DNA of 64,000 bases from Acinetobacter gerneri DSM 14967 = CIP 107464 = MTCC 9824 (GTDB taxonomy: Bacteria; Pseudomonadota; Gammaproteobacteria; Pseudomonadales; Moraxellaceae), in the NCBI RefSeq assembly GCF_000368565.1, contig NZ_KB849542.1, positions 420,770 to 484,769 of the forward strand. Direction: 5' to 3'. The notes under the pieces are model-generated. The model worked only from the letters and a program-made list of their open reading frames with translations. It made no database searches and was not told the DNA's origin. Each line of letters opens with the position of its first letter. Position 1 is the first letter of the stretch. The position numbers and the translations under genes are program-made. This document shows, in pieces, positions 27,260 through 36,297 of the stretch.

Positions 27260-29152
27260 CTAGCACTTTACTTTATATCTGCGTAGTACGATTAATCCAA
27301 AAAGTATACTTAAAGCGCCAATTCCTACACTACCACCTGAAGTTTTCACACTCTTATTTTCAAAAGTATTTGGCGGTGCCTGTACTATATTGACTGGTAT
27401 AGTGATATACGGTGACTTAGAGTCATTAAATCGCATTGTTGTGGTAATCACTTGTAAATCAAATTCATCTGAACCATGCCAGTTGCCATTCGGCACATAT
27501 TTAACCGTACCATCTTGGCTAATCGTCATCGTACCCTTTGAAGGTGTTGCATTACGCTGGATGATTTTGGCACAACCTGGTTCCCACGGTTTTCCAGTTG
27601 GATTATCACCCAATAAGCTTTGACATTGTTCAGGCATCAACAAATCACCATCGCTTAATATATCTGGTAACTTCATCGTTGCGGTTTCGCCATAGAGCAA
27701 ATCCTCACCCATCGTAGGGATATTATCCGTACTCACTGTCAATTCTATTGCACCACGATCACACAACTGTTGATCATCTGGACGTTTTTTACCACGTTGA
27801 TCCGATGCTACACATCTCATTAAATCTAATGCTTCTGGCGGAGGTCCTTTATTGACAATCGGTGAATCTGCAATACTTTTATAAGAAAGACTTAAACGTG
27901 GGCGGAAATACCCCCAAGTTGTAGAACTATAATTTGCAAATGGACAAAGCATACCTTCCGAAGTCACATCACATTCACCTTCAATCGATGAACCTGCAAA
28001 TAGCTTGGCTGAACCTATAGCTTGGCCATTGGTTCCTGCACATCCTACTGAATATAAATTATTGGAAATTTGATCAGCTTTAAAATCCGCTGATTGCACT
28101 TCACAATCGGCGCTACCATTTTGAACTAAAATACTATTTACAACATAACTATAGTTAAATGGGGCATTGATCATTAAACCTGCGCTATTGCCAATCATAG
28201 TGATGTTATTGACCAGCATCGAATCGAAAACTTTGGCAACGTGACCCGTATTTTTAAAGATCGTCGTATTCCAAATCCCACGAGAATAAGCAGATGTAGT
28301 CGCAGATGATGTAGTCAATGCTTTGCTTGTTGCTTCGTCAAAAGCGACTTCGATATCAAACACTGCTGAATTATTATCAGTAACAGTATTATCTCGAATA
28401 ACAGATGAATTGACGACATACTGCGCAATTTGCGTATAAATTACCGCACCCTGCTGTGCTGTATTGTTTTGGGCAAGGACATTTTGCAAAGAAACAAGGC
28501 TAAGCGGTTTTTTTTCATCATATAAACCTTCGTTATAGATTGCACCACCTTGAACAGCATAGCCTTTTTCTAGCTTGCCATATTTGATAATTAACTGATC
28601 TCTATTTAAAAATAGACCACCTTTATCGGCACAGTTTGCTTGACCACAACCTTGGAAGCTCACTTCTGAAAATTGTACGCTGATCGCAGCATCTGTTGTT
28701 GAGCCATCAGAAGGTGTACTAGTATCGGACTCAGTTGCATCTTTTGAAACAACGGGTACTGTTGGGTCTATCCCTTTACGATCAATGGTAAATAAACGAT
28801 CTTTACCGACCATTTGGATCACCGCATTATTTTGACCTGGTATAACCTCAGTAGATGGCGTGGTATTTGCATCATAGATTGTATTAATAGTAACCGCTTT
28901 TGTGATCAATATTTGTTTATTGAGCTTATAAGTCTGATTACCTGTTAACTGAATGACATTGGTCGCATCTTTACCACCACAACCTTTATAACCTGCTTCA
29001 GGCATACCTTGGTTGACGTATTCGATTGCATGTCGAAGAGAACATTGAGATGTTTCGCTGTCATTATCTTCTGTTGTTTTTACAACAATAGCACCACTAT
29101 ATGCATGACCCGCAATACATAATAATCCTAAAACTATGCCCTGTTTGAGCAT
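27260..29152 (-). CDS. CSLREA-domain surface protein with GlyGly-CTERM anchor (upstream member)
   Basis: 630 residues with the same plan as its neighbour: signal peptide (about 1-19), CSLREA-type motif SQCSLRHAIEYVNQG near 35-49, a right-handed beta-helix-like region, an Ig/cadherin-like segment near 540-590 (GTVKYVPNGNWHGSDEFDLQV) and the GlyGly-CTERM tail TSGGSVGIGALSILFGLIVLRRYK. Several paired cysteines suggest disulfides in the exported protein. The two genes form an operon, with this one first. No rhombosortase gene is in the window, so processing must rely on one elsewhere. Ligand or role unknown; surface adhesion is only a guess. Confidence 0.83.
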   Translation of the reverse strand: MLKQGIVLGLLCIAGHAYSGAIVVKTTEDNDSETSQCSLRHAIEYVNQGMPEAGYKGCGGKDATNVIQLTGNQTYKLNKQILITKAVTINTIYDANTTPSTEVIPGQNNAVIQMVGKDRLFTIDRKGIDPTVPVVSKDATESDTSTPSDGSTTDAAISVQFSEVSFQGCGQANCADKGGLFLNRDQLIIKYGKLEKGYAVQGGAIYNEGLYDEKKPLSLVSLQNVLAQNNTAQQGAVIYTQIAQYVVNSSVIRDNTVTDNNSAVFDIEVAFDEATSKALTTSSATTSAYSRGIWNTTIFKNTGHVAKVFDSMLVNNITMIGNSAGLMINAPFNYSYVVNSILVQNGSADCEVQSADFKADQISNNLYSVGCAGTNGQAIGSAKLFAGSSIEGECDVTSEGMLCPFANYSSTTWGYFRPRLSLSYKSIADSPIVNKGPPPEALDLMRCVASDQRGKKRPDDQQLCDRGAIELTVSTDNIPTMGEDLLYGETATMKLPDILSDGDLLMPEQCQSLLGDNPTGKPWEPGCAKIIQRNATPSKGTMTISQDGTVKYVPNGNWHGSDEFDLQVITTTMRFNDSKSPYITIPVNIVQAPPNTFENKSVKTSGGSVGIGALSILFGLIVLRRYKVKC

Positions 29153-29262
29153 CTTAGTCTCCTTGATTTTTTTTAATTATTTCTTACGGTTCAGCCAAAA
29201 GCATCACCTAACATTCCATTTTTGCGTACTTTGTCACAGCTTAGCGATTAAAACAAGATAAT

Positions 29263-29970
29263 TTATTGATGATACTCATCAATTAATGCATAAATTTGTT
29301 TCAAAGTTGCATTTGATAATTTTGTTTTTTCGCCTTTAAGTAATTTTTCAAGCTGTTCCACAGTTTGTAAGAGTGTACTTGTTTGGTGCGGACCATGTAA
29401 TAGCAAATATTCCGTTATTTGACTGTCAAAATGGACACCCCGACGAGAAAGCACCGAAGTTAGTAGTGCATGTCGATCCGCATAAGAATGGCCACTAGGT
29501 ACACGTACACTAACGGCTTGAGTGAGGCGGGATTGTAAATCTGGAAGTTCGAGTTTTAATTCTATAGGTGCAAAGCGTGATGAAAATACTAACTGCCCAC
29601 CACCTTCATTGTTGCTATTAATCAGATGAAAGACAGCTTTTTGCCAGTGCGGCACTCCGCTAATCGCTTCAATATCATCTAAAGCCACCAAATCATAATT
29701 TTCCAATGAAGTAATGGCTTCAATTGGTGCATCTAAAAGTTCTAGTAAAGAAACTTTAATCGCTGATTTGCCAATTTCTAAATAAGAGTCGCAGATCGCA
29801 GAGAGTAAATGGCTTTTTCCTGTACCAGCGCCACCATAGATATAAAATCTATTCATCAGCCCAGCATGCAGTTGTCGAACAGCATCAATGACAGGCCCCC
29901 ATCCCGGACCAGAAAAATCACTAATTCTGGCATCGAGTTGTGGTTCTATATCTAGCTGCAATTGACGCAT
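29263..29970 (-). CDS. hda: DnaA regulatory inactivator Hda
   Basis: AAA+ protein related to DnaA domain III that stimulates hydrolysis of DnaA-bound ATP after initiation when bound to the sliding clamp. The N-terminal RQLQLDIE is a clamp-binding-type motif. Walker A is GGAGTGKSHLL near 43-53 and Walker B is LVALDDIEAI. 235 residues, with no DNA-binding domain IV, separates it from DnaA. It lies 20 bp downstream of the PerM-type gene on the same strand, a common gammaproteobacterial arrangement near purM. ATG 29970. Confidence 0.9.
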   Translation of the reverse strand: MRQLQLDIEPQLDARISDFSGPGWGPVIDAVRQLHAGLMNRFYIYGGAGTGKSHLLSAICDSYLEIGKSAIKVSLLELLDAPIEAITSLENYDLVALDDIEAISGVPHWQKAVFHLINSNNEGGGQLVFSSRFAPIELKLELPDLQSRLTQAVSVRVPSGHSYADRHALLTSVLSRRGVHFDSQITEYLLLHGPHQTSTLLQTVEQLEKLLKGEKTKLSNATLKQIYALIDEYHQ

Positions 29971-29990
29971 AAATATATTAAATCCCTAAA

Positions 29991-31181
29991 TTATTCTTGA
30001 TCAGCTTTATCTGATTTCACAGTATCTTGCGTGTTTTTCAATTCAATATCAAGATCAAGCTGATCACTTTCAATGGAAATTTTGCTTGAAGAACCCACAT
30101 TGTCTATTGAAACTGCAGCTGGACGATATAACTGGCTAGTTTGGTAACATTCTCGTACATGTTTTAGTAGAACAACAATCACTGCTGCTACAGGTAAAGC
30201 GATGAGCATGCCTAAGAAACCACCAAGTTGTGCACCTGCTAAAACTGCAAACACAACCGCTACTGGTGACAAACCGATTTTATCTCCAAGCAAGAATGGC
30301 TGTAGCACATAGCCTTCAATTGCCTGACCAATCATAAAGACCACACCGACCAACAATAAATGCGTCCAATCCAGTCCGAACTGAAATAATGAAGCGATAA
30401 TTGCAGCAATAATCCCAACCGCAAATCCTAAATATGGAATGATACTCGCAAGCCCTGCGACCATCCCAATAATCAAACCAACTTCAATACCAATCAATTG
30501 CAAGCCAACAGCATAGACAATACCGAGTAAGACCATGACCAAGAATTGACCTTTTACAAATGCGCCTAGTACACTATGACATTCATGAACAATCGTCATC
30601 GTACTTTTTTCATATTGACGTGGAATCAGATCTTTCATACTCAACAGCATACGATTCCAATCGAGTAAAAAATAAAAGGCAATAATCGGTAACAGCACCA
30701 AAGTACCGCCAACCTGTATAAAGCTCCATCCAGATTGCAGAACTTTGAGCAGCATGGTTTGGATACTATCTACACTATAATTGGTCTGAACATAGTCCAT
30801 TACAACTTTAGACAATTGATCTGTATCAATCTGCATGCGCTCTACATTGAAAGTCGAGGACACCCAAGGTAAAAATTTGTAATTAATCCAGTGAATCCCA
30901 GCAGGAATACTATCTCTGGCATAAACCAATTGTTTCCACACCAATGGTACAACGAACCAAATAGCCCAGATGAATACCAATAAAATTCCAAGGAATACGA
31001 TTGCAATGGCTAACCAACGCGGTAAAAATTTTGCAAGCTTTTCAACCAATGGACTAAACAAATAAGCCATGAAAAAAGCGCCGACAAATGGTAGGACGAC
31101 TGGCTTAAGTAAATACAAAACCCACAAGACCAAAGCCAGTCCTGCAAGTAAAAAAATTCGTTTCAATGTACGATCATGCAT
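29991..31181 (-). CDS. AI-2E/PerM family permease
   Basis: 396 residues with about eight hydrophobic helices. The characteristic block VGLIIGMVAGLASIIPYLGFAVG is split across two helices, and LLDWNRMLLSM and the final IALPVAAVIVVLLKHVRE are typical. The acidic tail of about 50 residues after the last helix is cytosolic. Family members have been linked to autoinducer-2 export or to Na+/H+ exchange; the substrate here is unknown. It is transcribed with hda and divergently from purMN, the order seen in many relatives. Confidence 0.85.
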   Translation of the reverse strand: MHDRTLKRIFLLAGLALVLWVLYLLKPVVLPFVGAFFMAYLFSPLVEKLAKFLPRWLAIAIVFLGILLVFIWAIWFVVPLVWKQLVYARDSIPAGIHWINYKFLPWVSSTFNVERMQIDTDQLSKVVMDYVQTNYSVDSIQTMLLKVLQSGWSFIQVGGTLVLLPIIAFYFLLDWNRMLLSMKDLIPRQYEKSTMTIVHECHSVLGAFVKGQFLVMVLLGIVYAVGLQLIGIEVGLIIGMVAGLASIIPYLGFAVGIIAAIIASLFQFGLDWTHLLLVGVVFMIGQAIEGYVLQPFLLGDKIGLSPVAVVFAVLAGAQLGGFLGMLIALPVAAVIVVLLKHVRECYQTSQLYRPAAVSIDNVGSSSKISIESDQLDLDIELKNTQDTVKSDKADQE

Positions 31182-31316
31182 GCAATCTAGCCTTTTTTCA
31201 GTTTATTCGTTATAGAAAGCAAAAATATTTGAATAAAGATAGCATTTTAGCCGAGAAATAGCACAAGACTTTCATCATTTCAGGTTATAATCTGCCGCCA
31301 ATGCGGAGACTTCATT

Positions 31317-32387
31317 ATGAGCAACTCAACTTCTACCCCAAACACTGGTTTAAGCTATAAAGATGCTGGTGTCGATATTGAAGCGGGCGACGCACTGGTC
31401 GATCGAATCAAATCTGTCGCTAAACGTACTACACGCCCAGAGGTTATGGGTGGTCTAGGTGGCTTTGGCGCACTTTGTAAAATTCCTAAAGGTTATGAAG
31501 AGCCTGTATTGGTTTCTGGCACAGACGGTGTTGGAACTAAATTACGTCTTGCACTCAACTTAAACCGTCATGACACTATTGGTCAAGACTTAGTTGCAAT
31601 GTGTGTAAACGATCTTCTTGTATGTGGCGCAGAACCATTATTCTTCCTTGATTATTATGCGACTGGTCACTTAAATGTTGATGTTGCTGCAAATGTAGTT
31701 ACAGGCATTGGTAAAGGCTGTGAACTTGCTGGCTGTGCGCTTGTAGGTGGTGAAACTGCCGAAATGCCAGGTATGTACGAAGGTGAAGACTACGATCTAG
31801 CTGGTTTCTCAGTTGGTGTAGTTGAACAAAGTAAAATCATTGATGGTACTAAAGTCAAAGCAGGCGATGTTTTAATTGGCTTAGCTTCATCTGGTGCACA
31901 TTCAAATGGTTATTCACTTCTTCGTAAAATCTTAGATGTGAAAAATGTTGACCTTACTCAAATCGTTGATGGTCGCCCTCTTGCTGATACAGCAATGGAA
32001 CCTACACGTATTTATGTAAAACCTGTATTAGAACTATGCAAACAAGTTGATGTTCATGCAATGGCTCACATTACAGGTGGCGGTTTACCGGGTAACTTGC
32101 CACGTGTACTTCCAAATGGTGCACAAGCTGTAATCAACGAAGCTTCATGGGAATGGCCTGAACTATTCAAACTTTTACAACGTGAAGGCGGTGTAGAACA
32201 ATTTGAAATGTACCGTACATTTAACTGTGGCGTGGGCATGGTGATTGCTGTTGATGCAAACGATGCGGATAAAACTGTTCAAGTTTTAAATGCTCAAGGC
32301 GAAAAAGCGTGGAAAATTGGTCACATTCAAGAAAATGCTGAATCAGTTGAAGGCGCAGACGAAAAAATTCGTGTGATTTTTGCATGA
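31317..32387 (+). CDS. purM: phosphoribosylformylglycinamidine cyclo-ligase (AIR synthetase)
   Basis: Fifth step of purine synthesis: ATP-dependent closure of formylglycinamidine ribonucleotide to aminoimidazole ribonucleotide. 356 residues. Core motifs are present: [28 protein letters not shown] (the signature), [30 protein letters not shown] and [16 protein letters not shown]. It forms an operon with purN, whose ATG overlaps the purM stop by 4 bp. Confidence 0.97.
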   Translation: MSNSTSTPNTGLSYKDAGVDIEAGDALVDRIKSVAKRTTRPEVMGGLGGFGALCKIPKGYEEPVLVSGTDGVGTKLRLALNLNRHDTIGQDLVAMCVNDLLVCGAEPLFFLDYYATGHLNVDVAANVVTGIGKGCELAGCALVGGETAEMPGMYEGEDYDLAGFSVGVVEQSKIIDGTKVKAGDVLIGLASSGAHSNGYSLLRKILDVKNVDLTQIVDGRPLADTAMEPTRIYVKPVLELCKQVDVHAMAHITGGGLPGNLPRVLPNGAQAVINEASWEWPELFKLLQREGGVEQFEMYRTFNCGVGMVIAVDANDADKTVQVLNAQGEKAWKIGHIQENAESVEGADEKIRVIFA

Positions 32388-33013
32388 TCAAAATTGCTGT
32401 ACTCGTTTCAGGCAGTGGAAGTAATCTACAAGCCTTGATTGATGCAAATCTTTCAGGGCAAATTGTTGGGGTTATTTCCAATAAGCCTGAAGCCTATGCA
32501 CTTGAACGTGCAAAAAAAGCTGGTATTGCCACTGCGACAATTGAACATAAACAATTTCCAAACCGTGAAGCATTTGATGATGTAATGCATCAACAATTGC
32601 TTGCTTGGGATGTTGATTTGGTTGTGCTCGCAGGCTTTATGCGTATTTTAAGTGCCAAATTTGTCAATGCTTGGGAAGGGAAAATGGTCAATATCCACCC
32701 TTCTCTTTTGCCTCATTACAAAGGTATGCATACTCATCAGCGTGTACTCAATACTGGTGATCGTCTACATGGTTGTACGGTACACTATGTCACCGCTGAG
32801 CTTGATGCAGGTCAAGCACTCACTCAAGGTGTACTCAGTGTAAATCAACATGATGACGCTTCAAGTTTGGCTGATCGTGTTCATGTCCTTGAGCACTTGA
32901 TTTATCCTCAAGCGGTTGAATGGATTTGTAATGGTACGCTTGTGCATACAGATCAAGGTGTTTTATTTAAAGGACAGTCTTTAAATGCACCTGTGCAGTT
33001 TTGTAAAATTTAA
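32384..33013 (+). CDS. purN: phosphoribosylglycinamide formyltransferase
   Basis: Third step of purine synthesis: transfers a formyl group from 10-formyltetrahydrofolate to GAR. 209 residues. [13 protein letters not shown] binds the phosphate, [13 protein letters not shown] holds the catalytic Asn and His, and the Asp in [11 protein letters not shown] completes the site. The ATGA overlap with purM implies coupled translation. An imperfect hairpin (about 33018-33042) follows and may end the transcript. Confidence 0.96.
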   Translation: MIKIAVLVSGSGSNLQALIDANLSGQIVGVISNKPEAYALERAKKAGIATATIEHKQFPNREAFDDVMHQQLLAWDVDLVVLAGFMRILSAKFVNAWEGKMVNIHPSLLPHYKGMHTHQRVLNTGDRLHGCTVHYVTAELDAGQALTQGVLSVNQHDDASSLADRVHVLEHLIYPQAVEWICNGTLVHTDQGVLFKGQSLNAPVQFCKI

Positions 33014-33116
33014 AGATAACCAGTCAATTTAGGTTGGCTGGTCGTTTCTATAAAACAATCTTATAACCTTAAGTTTTTAAAACTAAAATTAAATTTGGAT
33101 AATAGATACAAAGTAT

Positions 33117-33695
33117 TTATTTAATTACCCTTGAATACAATTTACCTTGTTTATATAACCAAGCTTTATTAGTTTTAGGATCAAAATAACTACCTTGCCC
33201 CCAACTTCCTTCCATTTCTTCTTTCCAACTTTGACCATTATCATGACTTATAAATGCGATATCATCATATGAAGCTATACCCGTTGACTTCATTCCGATA
33301 ATATAAAGCAGATTGTCTTGACCTACATAAAATGCACCCAATAAATAATTCTTACCAAATTTGTGTAATATTTTGATTTGATTATTTTCTAAAAAAATAA
33401 AATTAGAAACTTTAGCTTCCATTCCCGTATAGTATGCATCAAAGGGATAGACTTCAGTTAATAAATAAAATTTACCATCACCAGCAAGTTTTATATCTGT
33501 GACAAACTGATTATCAATAGTTGCGACAGGCTTCAAATTATTCAAATCGACTAATTTATCATCCCAAGGCACAGCGTATATTATGCTTTTACCCTTTCGT
33601 GCTTCAACTGGATCATGTACAAAACAAGACAAATATAGGGTTTTCGTTTTTTTATCAAAATAAAAGGCATCCCACTCAAGAGAAATATTTGGCAT
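33117..33695 (-). pseudogene. C-terminal part of a split Asp-box lipoprotein (possible T6SS immunity protein)
   Basis: 192 residues rich in beta strands. SHDNGQSW fits the Asp-box pattern (S-x-D-x-G-x-x-W), which marks hairpins in sialidase-like beta-propellers. It is in the same reading frame as the upstream lipoprotein fragment, separated only by TGA at 33708-33710 and four further codons, so this ATG is an internal methionine and not a true gene start. Without the TGA the whole would be 424 residues. On its own this part has no signal sequence and would stay in the cytoplasm. Confidence 0.65.
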
Positions 33696-33707
33696 ATTAT
33701 TTCGGTC

Positions 33708-34391
33708 TCAAATAATTGGAAGTCTAAATTCTCTTGGAATCGTTATGGCTTGCCAAGTTTTTGCACCATCACTGGTACGTCTAAGCACTCTTTTACCACC
33801 CACAGCATAACCATACACACCTGTATCATCAAATAATAATTGTCGTACTGAAAAATATAATGGCCAATCCATTTCAGTAAAAACATTTCCACAGTCTACA
33901 GATTTATATAAATGATAAAAATAGATTTTTCTATCATAGTTTGGATCTTCATCTGAAATAACTTCAGCCAATTTATAATCTAAAAACTCAGTTGATATAT
34001 ATATAGTTTTTTTATCTTCAGATATTGCAATCGAACTATTTTGTGCCTGTTTACTAAATATTAATTTTGTTTCTGAATTATCAAACCCACGATATAATTC
34101 AGTATAACTTCGGTTCAATCTATCTCCACTATTTTTCATCCAATCTTCAGTAACAATTTGGTCTATAGTATTTCCATATTTATCATAAACTGATTTATAC
34201 TTAATCTTCTCTCTTTTATCTACTTGAAAATAGACTCTGTCACTGTATACATATAATATCCCCCCATCTAAACCTTCAGAGTTAACTTTAAAATCACGTT
34301 CAAAATTCCACACCTTTTCACACCCCACTAAGGAAAAAGCTAAAAAAAATAAAATAATTATAATTTGATTTTTTTTTAAAATAAAAATCAT
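33708..34391 (-). pseudogene. N-terminal part of a split Asp-box lipoprotein (possible T6SS immunity protein)
   Basis: 227 residues. A lipoprotein signal ends at LVGC (Cys24), so the mature protein would be membrane-anchored on the periplasmic side. Asp-box-like turns SVDCGNVF and TSDGAKTW point to beta-propeller blades. It ends at an in-frame TGA (33708-33710), after which the frame stays open for another 196 codons; the TGA may replace TGG, CGA or a similar codon. Its ATG overlaps the stop of the 338-residue gene upstream by 4 bp, the usual arrangement for an effector-immunity pair behind vgrG. Immunity function is inferred from position only. Confidence 0.65.
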
Positions 34392-35404
34392 TTAAATGGA
34401 TTCCACTTTTTTAATACATTTACTAGATCGTCAACATATGTTGTAGCTTGTTCTGATATCTTTAAAATTTTTTTAGCAACAGTTTCATATAGCTCATCCA
34501 ACTTTTTTTGAGCAAGTTCTGGATCTTTAATTGTTTTGATTATCATATCTCTTGCTACTTCTATTGCTTTAATTATACGTCCAATCCAATCACCAAAAAC
34601 GATTACAGCAGCATCAATCGCCTGTTGACGTGTTTCTGAGTCAGCCCACTCTATTGGTCTCGGCCCTAGACATATTTTAAATAAATCTATCCACCCTGAA
34701 AAAATTGAAGTATTAATTATATCTGCCAAATTAGCATCAACATAAGCTGGGACATGTGTAGTAAAAGCCATATTTTTAAATTGATCTGCTAATAATTCAA
34801 TATTTTTTAGTCCTACATTTATAGGTGGTTTGATAAATTTATCTGGATATTTTTTTGACGTGATTACAATTATTCCATTACCATGCATATTTTGTGCTAA
34901 CGCATCGTCTAAATAGATTTGAAGGTTCTTTCTTGCTGTAATTAACCAGTTTCTAGCCTCTTGCGTTTTAAAACTTGGGTATAAATAAGTTACATATCTT
35001 GAGCAATAATAATAACCATAGTTAATATAATATGGTGGTGGTTCGTGTCCACAGCTACGGTGTCGACCTTTAAAATCGTGCCACCTGCTCCAGTTCTTTT
35101 CTTTTATATTAATTAAACCTTCTTTTCCATCATAAAGCCTATCAAATAGACTTTTTGAGCTTGTTGGACTGTTAAAAATCTCTCTTGCTAGATCAAATAT
35201 TGTGATGAACTTAAACTTATAGATTTCCGTAGGACCTAATGGATCTAGTACATACGGTCTATAGTAATAATTGCAACTTCCATATATAGAATTGTCTGCT
35301 ATTGGCACTTCTTTAACACACTGGGGCTTTAAATAAACTCTGGTTTGAGCATTTTTCCCAGCAATCGCAAAACTTTTATTGATTGTACTTTGAGTAGTTC
35401 CCAT
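34388..35404 (-). CDS. uncharacterised VgrG-linked protein, candidate T6SS effector
   Basis: 338 residues, no family I can name. It sits directly after vgrG (11-bp gap, GGGGAAGTT just upstream of the ATG) and overlaps a periplasmic lipoprotein gene, the standard position for a VgrG cargo toxin. Distinctive features are a Cys/His/Tyr-rich stretch near 114-142 (HRSCGHEPPPYYINYG, then YYCSRYVTYLY) that could form an active site or metal site, the segment AFTTHVPAYVDANLADI near 214-230, and a helical C-terminus from about 268. No signal peptide is seen, as expected for T6SS cargo. The lipoprotein neighbour would suggest a target in the periplasm. Function is unproven. The gene is noticeably AT-rich. 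Confidence 0.6.
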   Translation of the reverse strand: MGTTQSTINKSFAIAGKNAQTRVYLKPQCVKEVPIADNSIYGSCNYYYRPYVLDPLGPTEIYKFKFITIFDLAREIFNSPTSSKSLFDRLYDGKEGLINIKEKNWSRWHDFKGRHRSCGHEPPPYYINYGYYYCSRYVTYLYPSFKTQEARNWLITARKNLQIYLDDALAQNMHGNGIIVITSKKYPDKFIKPPINVGLKNIELLADQFKNMAFTTHVPAYVDANLADIINTSIFSGWIDLFKICLGPRPIEWADSETRQQAIDAAVIVFGDWIGRIIKAIEVARDMIIKTIKDPELAQKKLDELYETVAKKILKISEQATTYVDDLVNVLKKWNPFK

Positions 35405-35415
35405 AACTTCCCCTT

Positions 35416-36297
35416 TTATTCATCTGAATAATCAATTGAATCTATCTTTAACTGTTTTGCTGACAATGCCGTTTCAGTAAAACAGTTTTCATCTGTTTCT
35501 CCTTCTAATACGCTACCATCACTTAAAATCATTTTGTATTTTCGACTTGGAACTGCCTGCTGGGTTTCTTGATTGAATAACTGAACTTTTAAGTCATAAA
35601 GCTGGTGACCAAATTCAGTTTTATTCACTTTCTCTCCACTCTTAAATAAATGCTGGCCTGCCTTTGACTCATATAAACCACCTGTTTTAGAAAAGATTCC
35701 CGCATCCTTTATACAAATTTGTGAACTCCCTCCAGTTAATATCAGCTCCGTTGGACTAGTCACATAAACTTTTCCTTCTTTAGAGCTCATATGTATATCT
35801 TTACGAGCAATAATATCGAGAACATTAGAACTTGCTTTAATCAAAACTTTCCCAAGACCGGCGATAAAACTGGCATCTTCACGTGCTGCCAATAAACTTA
35901 ATTTTTTACTAGCTTGGGCTAGAAAACTATTTTGGGTAGAAATATTTATGCTTTTGCCAGCACTATGCAAAATAAACCCTTTAGCAACAGAATGAATATC
36001 TTCTTCACTACTTAACCCTATACTTTTAGGGGAAGCTAATATAACTATTGCAGATTTAAAAGCCTCAGCCTTACTCTCATCTTCTTTCGATAATTGCTCT
36101 ATAAATTTTTTTAAATTTTCTAAAACATCTAATGGTGTACTTTCTAATTCTTTAGCAGTTTTATCTAATGATTTTATTTGATCATAATTATGATCGAGCT
36201 GTTTCTTCGCTTCCTCAGCATTTAAATGATCACCTTTCGCCTGATCTTGCCTATAAGTACTCAGCAATAGACCAGCACCTGCCCTGATTGCCCCCAT
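35416..36297 (-). pseudogene. C-terminal part of frameshifted VgrG (DUF2345 region)
   Basis: 293 residues that begin inside the 3' end of the longer vgrG frame. The first residues, GAIRAGAGLLLST, continue the conserved VgrG sequence FELRTDQW; the preceding frame loses this because the G run at 36291-36295 appears to be one base short. The rest contains a helical linker (about 15-90) and the repetitive beta-strand DUF2345 region (about 95-210) that extends the VgrG needle, followed by a small C-terminal domain with VPSRKYKMILSDGSVLEGETDE, which may bind cargo. The ATG is an internal codon, not a likely natural start. Confidence 0.8.

Noticed and set aside
27046..27393. 115-codon plus-strand frame and similar frames antisense to the surface-protein genes
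   Set aside because: Shadows of real minus-strand coding sequence with no independent start signals.
36261..36297. Programmed frameshift as explanation for the vgrG split
   Set aside because: A plain run of five G is not a recognised slippery heptamer and VgrG is not known to use recoding; a base deletion is simpler.
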